Shown here piece by piece: positions 22,066 to 26,692 of a DNA stretch of 26,692 nt; the first letter of the stretch is position 1; each line of letters begins with the position of its first letter. Source of the DNA: Acidobacteriota bacterium (lineage in GTDB: Bacteria > Acidobacteriota > Terriglobia > Terriglobales > Acidobacteriaceae); NCBI GenBank assembly GCA_021841795.1, contig JAKCDN010000003.1:1-26692 (forward strand), written 5' to 3'. The position numbers and the translations under genes were made by a program. The notes under the pieces are model-generated. The model worked only from the letters and a program-made list of their open reading frames with translations, had not been told where the DNA came from and ran no database searches.

Positions 22066-24474
22066 TCAGCCCTGGCCGCCGTTCGGCCCACGTCCTCCGC
22101 GCCGGCGACGGCGACGGCGATTGGTATTGGCCGGGCGTCCTGCGCCGGCCGACTGCTGTCCGCCTGCCACCGGAGCCCCGTCCACGCGATTGAAATTCGG
22201 CTCGTTCTCCTCGTCGAACTCCACTTCGCCGTCGGCTTCGAAGTCATCGCCGCCCTCGATCAGAATCGTGCTCTGATTCGAGCTCGGCTGGCGCTCGTCG
22301 AACTCGTGCCGCGGACGCGCCGGCGCTGCCGGCGCCTGCTCGATTGCCGCCTCGCTCTGCGCGGGCTGCGCCAGCTTGGCCTTCTGCTCTCTGATCAGCG
22401 CCTTCCGGCTCAGCTTGATGCGGTTGCCTTCGATGGCCAGCACCTTCACCATCACCTGATCGCCTTCGCGCAGTTCGTCCTTCACTTCCTTCACGCGATG
22501 CTCTGCGATCTCGGAGATGTGCAGCAGCCCGTCGGTGCCCGGAAACAGCTCCACAAACGCCCCGAACTCGGCCAGGCGAACCACCTTGCCCAGGTACGTC
22601 TTGCCGATCTCGGGAACCGCCGTAAGATCGTTGATGATCGCCAGCGCCTTCTTCAGGCCTTCCGCATCGCTTGACGCCACGCTCACCTTGCCCGTGTCGT
22701 CCACGTCGATCTTGGCGCCCGTCTGCTCCACAATGCCGCGAATGGTGGCGCCGCCCTTGCCGATCAGATCGCGGATCTTGTCCGTCGGAATCATCACCGT
22801 CTCGATGCGCGGCGCGTACTTCGAGCGCTCCACGCGCGGGCCGTTCAGCTCTGCGTCCATCTTGTCCAGAAGGTAGAGCCGGCCGCGGCGCGCCTGTTCC
22901 ATCGCCTGCTGCAGAATCTCCCGCGTCAGCCCGCCGATCTTGATGTCCATCTGCAGGGCCGTGATTCCCTTCCGCGTTCCGGCCACCTTGAAGTCCATGT
23001 CTCCGTAGTGGTCCTCGGCTCCGGCGATGTCGGTCAGAATGGCGTAGTCGTCGCCCTCCTTCACCAGCCCCATGGCCACGCCGGCCACCGCGCCCTTCAG
23101 CGGAATCCCCGCGTCGAACAGCGCCAGGCTCGCGCCGCATACCGATGCCATCGACGACGATCCATTCGACTCCAGAATGTCGGAGACGATGCGTATCGAG
23201 TATGGCGACTCTTCCGCGCCGGGCAGCACCGCGCTGATCGCGCGCTCCGCCAGCGCCCCGTGACCCACCTCGCGGCGGCCCACGCCGGTCATGCGACCGG
23301 TCTCGCCCACGCTGAACGGCGGAAAGTTGTAGTGCAGCATGAAGCTCTTCCGCTGTTCGCCCTCATAGGACTCCAGCCGCTGGCTGTCGTCCATCGTGCC
23401 CAGCGTCGCCGTCACCAGCGCCTGCGTCTCGCCGCGCGTAAACAGCGCCGATCCGTGGGTGCGGGGCAGAACCCCGGTCTCAATCGAGATGGGACGAATC
23501 TCGTCGAACGCGCGCCGGTCCGGCCGGATCCGCTCCTTCGTCACCTGCTCCCGGAACAGACGCTCCCGCATCAGCTCGTAGTAATGCGCCAGCCGCTTCT
23601 TCGCCGCCGCATCCTCCGCCGGCAGCTCCGCCGCCAGCTCGTCCTTGATCGCCTTGACCAGCGCATAGCTCTCGGTCTTGCTATGCTTCTTGGTGTCCAG
23701 CGCATCCTTCAGACGCTCCCCGATCTTGGCCTTCAGCTCCGCATAATAGGTCTCGTCGCACTCGGGCGCGGCAAACTTCCGCTTCGTCTTGCCGCCCTTG
23801 GCCACCAGCTCTTCGATCGCAGCCACAATCTTCTTGATCTGCTCGTGCGCGAACTCGATCGCCGCCAGCACCACCTCTTCGGTCTCTTCCTTGGCTCCCG
23901 ACTCGATCATCACGATGCCGTCTTTGTGGCCCACCACCATGATGTTTACCGTCGTCTGCGCCCGCTCGGAGTAGGTCGGATTCACCACGAACTCTCCGTT
24001 CACGCGGCCCACTCGCACCGCGCCCACCGTGGCGCTGAACGGGATATCCGACAGGGCTACCGCCGCCGCCGCGGCATTGATCGCCACCACGTCCGGATCG
24101 TTCTCTTTGTCCGCCGAGAAAACCAGCGCAATCACCTGCGTCTCGTTGCGGAATCCATCGGGGAACAGCGGACGGATCGGACGGTCAATCTGCCGCGCCG
24201 TCAGAATCTCCTTCTCGCTCGGCCGGCCCTCGCGCTTGATAAATCCTCCAGGAATGCGGCCGCCGGCATACGTATACTCCCGGTAATCCACGGTCAGAGG
24301 AAAGAAATCGATCCCCTCGCGCGCTTCGGGTGAGGCCACCGCGGTAGCCAGCACCACCGATTCACCCGTGCTGACCAGTGCCGCGCCTGAGGCCTGCTTG
24401 GCCATGCGTCCCGTCTCAAACACAAGACGCTTGCCGCCGGCAAGCTCAACGGCTACTTCATGCTTCGTAGACAT
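22066..24474 (-). CDS. pnp: Polynucleotide phosphorylase
   Basis: An 802-residue exoribonuclease that degrades RNA 3' to 5' with phosphate and can add tails. Domain order is the first RNase PH-like core (about 10-145, with PLTVDYREYTYAGGRIPGG), the helical linker (about 245-315), the second RNase PH core (about 325-545), a KH domain with the GKGG loop at 572-575, and an S1 domain (about 624-690). The catalytic residues Asp488, Asp494 and Lys496 in AEDHYGDMDFK match Asp486, Asp492 and Lys494 of the E. coli enzyme. The tail beyond 710 is longer than in E. coli, with an acidic stretch (DEENE) and an Arg/Gly-rich end (RRRRRRRGGRG) that may bind RNA or partner proteins. GAGGA lies five bases before ATG. 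It follows rpsO, the classic rpsO-pnp pairing. Confidence 0.97.
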   Translation of the reverse strand: MSTKHEVAVELAGGKRLVFETGRMAKQASGAALVSTGESVVLATAVASPEAREGIDFFPLTVDYREYTYAGGRIPGGFIKREGRPSEKEILTARQIDRPIRPLFPDGFRNETQVIALVFSADKENDPDVVAINAAAAAVALSDIPFSATVGAVRVGRVNGEFVVNPTYSERAQTTVNIMVVGHKDGIVMIESGAKEETEEVVLAAIEFAHEQIKKIVAAIEELVAKGGKTKRKFAAPECDETYYAELKAKIGERLKDALDTKKHSKTESYALVKAIKDELAAELPAEDAAAKKRLAHYYELMRERLFREQVTKERIRPDRRAFDEIRPISIETGVLPRTHGSALFTRGETQALVTATLGTMDDSQRLESYEGEQRKSFMLHYNFPPFSVGETGRMTGVGRREVGHGALAERAISAVLPGAEESPYSIRIVSDILESNGSSSMASVCGASLALFDAGIPLKGAVAGVAMGLVKEGDDYAILTDIAGAEDHYGDMDFKVAGTRKGITALQMDIKIGGLTREILQQAMEQARRGRLYLLDKMDAELNGPRVERSKYAPRIETVMIPTDKIRDLIGKGGATIRGIVEQTGAKIDVDDTGKVSVASSDAEGLKKALAIINDLTAVPEIGKTYLGKVVRLAEFGAFVELFPGTDGLLHISEIAEHRVKEVKDELREGDQVMVKVLAIEGNRIKLSRKALIREQKAKLAQPAQSEAAIEQAPAAPARPRHEFDERQPSSNQSTILIEGGDDFEADGEVEFDEENEPNFNRVDGAPVAGGQQSAGAGRPANTNRRRRRRRGGRGPNGGQG

Positions 24475-24565
24475 AGAGTCCTCGTTTCATTTTGTTCATT
24501 TGGGAAACTTTGCGGGGAGTGCGCACCTCGTGCGCTGCCGATTCCAATACACAACGGCCGCCGGT

Positions 24566-24588
24566 TTTGTATATACCGCCAGCCGTTG
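24566..24588 (-). promoter_or_regulatory. Possible promoter -10 region and leader stem before pnp
   Basis: The minus strand contains TATATACAAAAC, a candidate -10, about 90 bases before the pnp ATG. The sequences CAACGGC (24552-24558) and GCCGTTG (24582-24588) could pair in the leader. A -35 box is not evident. In E. coli the pnp leader stem is cut by RNase III for autoregulation; the same here is only a possibility. Confidence 0.25.
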
Positions 24589-24616
24589 ATTGGTCCGGTG
24601 TTCCGCTTCGGAGTTG

Positions 24617-24637
24617 GACCGGGACCAGGGTCCGGTC
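24617..24637 (-). promoter_or_regulatory. Hairpin in the rpsO-pnp gap
   Basis: GACCGG-g-AC / GT-CCGGTC pair around a four-base loop, with one bulged G, about 34 bases after the rpsO stop. There is no T-run after it on the minus strand. It could protect the rpsO 3' end, attenuate readthrough or be a processing site, as in the rpsO-pnp junction of E. coli. Confidence 0.45.
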
Positions 24638-24670
24638 TTGGTGCTTCCGGTTCAATGTTTGCTTTCTGAA

Positions 24671-24937
24671 TTACTTGCGGATCCCGAGCTTGCCGATTAC
24701 TTCGCGATAGCGATCGGAATCATGCGTCTTCAGGTAGTCCAGCAGACGGCGGCGCTTGCTCACCAGCATCAGAAGTCCACGCCGGGAAGCATGATCCTTC
24801 TTGTGTGTCTTGAAATGCTCAGTCAGGTCGCCGATGCGCTCACTCAGAATGGCAATCTGGACCTCCGGCGAACCGGTGTCCGTGTCATGGGTTCGGAAGC
24901 GCTCAATCAGTTCGGTCTTCTTTTGGGTCGCCAGCAC
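24671..24937 (-). CDS. rpsO: Small ribosomal subunit protein uS15
   Basis: An 88-residue S15 protein: [34 protein letters not shown], then [33 protein letters not shown] and the ending GKLGIRK. The [10 protein letters not shown] and HKKDHxSRRGL blocks are hallmark 16S rRNA contacts. It binds the central domain of 16S rRNA early in 30S assembly. I place the start at a GTG (24937). This gives the standard length, and AAAGAGGAG lies 11 bases upstream, a rather long spacing. The in-frame ATG at 24973 has no ribosome site and would add 12 unusual residues ahead of the conserved start. It is followed by pnp. Confidence 0.95.
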   Translation of the reverse strand: MLATQKKTELIERFRTHDTDTGSPEVQIAILSERIGDLTEHFKTHKKDHASRRGLLMLVSKRRRLLDYLKTHDSDRYREVIGKLGIRK

Positions 24938-25263
24938 GGCGTAGATTACTCCTCTTTTTTCTCTCAGATCCACATTAAAGTGTCTAGGGAAAGACTATCA
25001 CGAACGCCGCACTTAAGAAACCTTGAAGCGCACCAGCCGCAGGGCAATCGCATTTGGATTTCTCGCTCACTGATCGGCGGTCGTAAAGTTGATTCTGGCC
25101 GGATAAGCCGAATTGGCGATGCCGAAAGCCGCTATTTTGGAGGCTATGCGCACGCAAATTGACGCCTGAAGAAGTCGAAAGCTGGCAGGCCCGGGCATTT
25201 TCCGCAACTCGAATGTCAAGAAAACTCCAAACGCGATTACCCTGCCTCTGAACTACTTCTGAA
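24938..25263. other. Intergenic stretch upstream of rpsO
   Basis: 326 bases between the stop of the lipoprotein gene and rpsO, with lower GC than most of the window. It must carry the rpsO promoter, but no convincing -35/-10 pair was found; a TTGACA around 25218-25223 on the minus strand has no -10 at the right distance. No terminator with a T-run was found after the lipoprotein gene. Confidence 0.45.
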
Positions 25264-26523
25264 TCAGTACATCGTCCCCCCGTATGTGCCAGCCGTCCCG
25301 TATACGATTGTCGGGCCAAAAATCTCGCCTGCGGGCGCATTCAGCGTTGTTGCCGCGCCAACGATAAATACATTCGGCACGATAGCGCCGCTCGACATGA
25401 GTTGCGAACTGCCGTATATCCCAACGCCGAACGGGGCCGCGGAACTGACTGCGGAAAGATCGCCTGTCTTGTCGAAAGCGATCCCGTTCGGCGCGTTCAA
25501 GCTGGCATTGCCACTGACCATGGTGGAACTCAGGGTGATTGCAGGGGTCGGACTTCCACTGGCTGTCAAGCTGATTTTTGAGAATTGGACGACTGTGTTC
25601 GGAGCGTTGGCGTTGCTGGACCAAAGGTTCCCAGAACTGTCAAACGCCAACGCCCAAGGCCCCTGGATGGATTGCTTGCCATCGTCCGACAACATGATGT
25701 TGGGCGTAAGGGTCACGCTTCCGCTGGCCGTCGGGAGCGCGGCCGCATTGAATTCAAAGATTGTCGTAGTCCCATTGTTGGCGATCCACAAGTCTCCGGC
25801 CGTGTCGAACGCGATCCCCAGCGCACCGGTAAAGGCAGGGTTGGACTTGATTGTGATATTTGGCGTAACCGCAATCCCAGAAGCCATCAGTTGCGACGGC
25901 ATAAATTCAAAAACAGCATTGCTCCCGTTGTCGCTGACCCACAGGTCGCCTTTGCTGTCGAACACGGCCTGCTGGGGAAATGTGAACGCGGAAGAGTTGA
26001 TGGTCACATTGGGCGTGCCGGTGGCCGGAGACTGGAGGGCCGTGAGATTGGCGGAGGTGAACTGATACAGCGCGGGCTTGGCCTTGCCGCCTGTGCTGGT
26101 GGTGCCGCCATCGACCACCCACAGGTTGCCGGATGCGTCGAAGAGCACGCCTTGCGGAGCGGCAAACGCGCTGCTGTTCAGGATGAGCGTCGGCGCGGGC
26201 GCTGCACTCCCAGAGGTGGTCAACGCGGCGGAAGTGAATTCCAGCACATTGGTCCCATTTGCCACCCACAGGGCCGGGCTGCTGTTGGGCGTGGTTGGGG
26301 GCGTCATGTAGGTATTGCCGGAAGAGGAATAACCGCATCCGGCCAACGCGATTGCCAGCCATGCTCCGCAGCATGCTGTCGGCAGGTATCTACATGAATT
26401 GCTTTTGCACGGAGAAGAAATTGCTGCTGCACCGGAAGGCCCCATGCTATGGAATCCGGCGCAGGCGATGGATGTTGAAAGAGAAGAATGGAAAGGTAGG
26501 TCGCGTAGCTGTTCAAGCCTCAT
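25264..26523 (-). CDS. NHL/SMP-30-like beta-propeller lipoprotein
   Basis: A 419-residue exported protein. The lipobox is LAGC at 60-63, after the hydrophobic GAWLAIA stretch, so Cys63 is the likely lipid anchor. The mature part is Ser/Thr/Gly-rich and contains five repeats built on FD-xx-G-(D/N)-LW-V-(S/A)-(D/N)-N-G, such as FDSKGDLWVSDNG, FDTAGDLWIANNG and FDSSGNLWSSNAN, each followed by an FEF-xx-x-L-xxSG strand. These are propeller blades of NHL-like type; the last copy has decayed (FDKTGDLSAVSSA). Such proteins often bind ligands or other proteins at the cell surface; no enzymatic role can be assigned. AAAGGAG lies seven bases before ATG 26523, but this leaves a 48-residue lead before the signal core, which is unusual. 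Base composition is more AT-rich than in the flagellar genes. Confidence 0.72.
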   Translation of the reverse strand: MRLEQLRDLPFHSSLSTSIACAGFHSMGPSGAAAISSPCKSNSCRYLPTACCGAWLAIALAGCGYSSSGNTYMTPPTTPNSSPALWVANGTNVLEFTSAALTTSGSAAPAPTLILNSSAFAAPQGVLFDASGNLWVVDGGTTSTGGKAKPALYQFTSANLTALQSPATGTPNVTINSSAFTFPQQAVFDSKGDLWVSDNGSNAVFEFMPSQLMASGIAVTPNITIKSNPAFTGALGIAFDTAGDLWIANNGTTTIFEFNAAALPTASGSVTLTPNIMLSDDGKQSIQGPWALAFDSSGNLWSSNANAPNTVVQFSKISLTASGSPTPAITLSSTMVSGNASLNAPNGIAFDKTGDLSAVSSAAPFGVGIYGSSQLMSSGAIVPNVFIVGAATTLNAPAGEIFGPTIVYGTAGTYGGTMY

Positions 26524-26598
26524 GACGGTTCTCCTTTACTATGAAGTGGCCACATGTGCAGCCAGACTGGATAGGCAGGGACCGCTCCGCGGAATAAT

Positions 26599-26604
26599 AT
26601 TATA
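26599..26604 (-). promoter_or_regulatory. Candidate -10 box of the lipoprotein gene
   Basis: A perfect TATAAT on the minus strand, about 75 bases before the ATG at 26523. The best -35 is weak (GATTGT, 16 bases upstream). It overlaps the stop codon of the possible gene fragment upstream. Confidence 0.45.
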
Positions 26605-26692
26605 CTCTTTCTTGGTGAGAACAATCCTTGTCGATCATGATGCCGGCAGCCATCGCGGAATCGCCCTGCTTCACCTTCACGCGGCCTCTCCT
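26600..26692 (-). CDS. Possible C-terminal end of an unidentified gene
   Basis: On the minus strand a frame enters from beyond the window and ends in TAA at 26602-26600. It reads RRGRVKVKQGDSAMAAGI and ends IMIDKDCSHQERV. Codons use G or C at third positions in its first two thirds, as real genes here do. It is too short to identify, and the opposite strand also has an open frame from ATG 26638, so the strand is not certain. Confidence 0.3.
   Translation of the reverse strand, partial: RRGRVKVKQGDSAMAAGIMIDKDCSHQERV

Noticed and set aside
25155..25259. A short plus-strand peptide RKLTPEEVESWQARAFS that looks protein-like
   Set aside because: It is short, has no start codon or ribosome site, and no recognisable family; it could be a decayed gene but evidence is too weak.
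1..26692. CRISPR arrays, complete tRNA or rRNA genes, insertion sequences
   Set aside because: No regularly spaced repeats, no full cloverleaf or rRNA signature, and no transposase-like protein or terminal inverted repeats were found on either strand.

Overview
The window looks like chromosomal DNA of a flagellated, GC-rich bacterium, most likely an acidobacterium of the Terriglobia type. The basis is the overall look of the proteins (CarB tail, MiaB plus DUF151 nuclease, PNPase with a basic tail, an NHL-type lipoprotein and the flagellar gene order). This placement rests on general familiarity and was not tested by a search.

Layout. 1-2830: the 3' end of carB, a small membrane protein, a dihydrodipicolinate-synthase-like aldolase with an unusual insertion, and a Phd/VapC-type toxin-antitoxin pair in an AT-richer pocket that also holds a tRNA T-arm-like remnant. 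3110-6018: miaB with a bifunctional-nuclease (DUF151) gene behind it, a heme-binding lipoprotein of cytochrome c type, and a PaaI-type thioesterase. 6069-18911: one long minus-strand flagellar block, in transcription order OmpR-type response regulator, sigma-54 activator, flgB, flgC, fliE, fliF, fliG, fliH, fliI, fliJ, fliK, flgD, flgE. 19223-21953: two divergent diguanylate cyclase genes, one soluble and one membrane-bound. 22066-24937: rpsO and pnp, with a clear terminator behind pnp. 25264-26692: a beta-propeller lipoprotein gene and the possible end of one more gene.

How the parts may work together. The flagellar block encodes the proximal rod (FlgB, FlgC, FliE), MS-ring (FliF), rotor protein (FliG), export ATPase complex (FliH, FliI, FliJ) and the hook with its cap and length control (FlgE, FlgD, FliK). 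An AAA+ sigma-54 activator sits at the head of the block. It has kept the GAFTGA loop and both Walker motifs, but has no C-terminal DNA-binding domain and has lost the phosphoacceptor Asp of its receiver-like domain. A near-consensus sigma-54 promoter (TTGGCACG-N4-CTGCA) lies directly before fliK-flgD-flgE. Together these suggest a hook-stage switch in which a non-DNA-binding activator works from solution, as described for FlgR of Helicobacter pylori. The adjacent response regulator and two c-di-GMP synthases, plus a sequence block shared upstream of the regulator and of one cyclase gene, make a compact motility-control neighbourhood.

Other points of note are an apparent in-frame loss of about 33 residues in the first ring-building domain of FliF, a 15-bp minisatellite inside fliK, a 17-bp triplicate repeat before the response regulator, and promoter -10 boxes so close to start codons that leaderless transcripts are likely for several genes.
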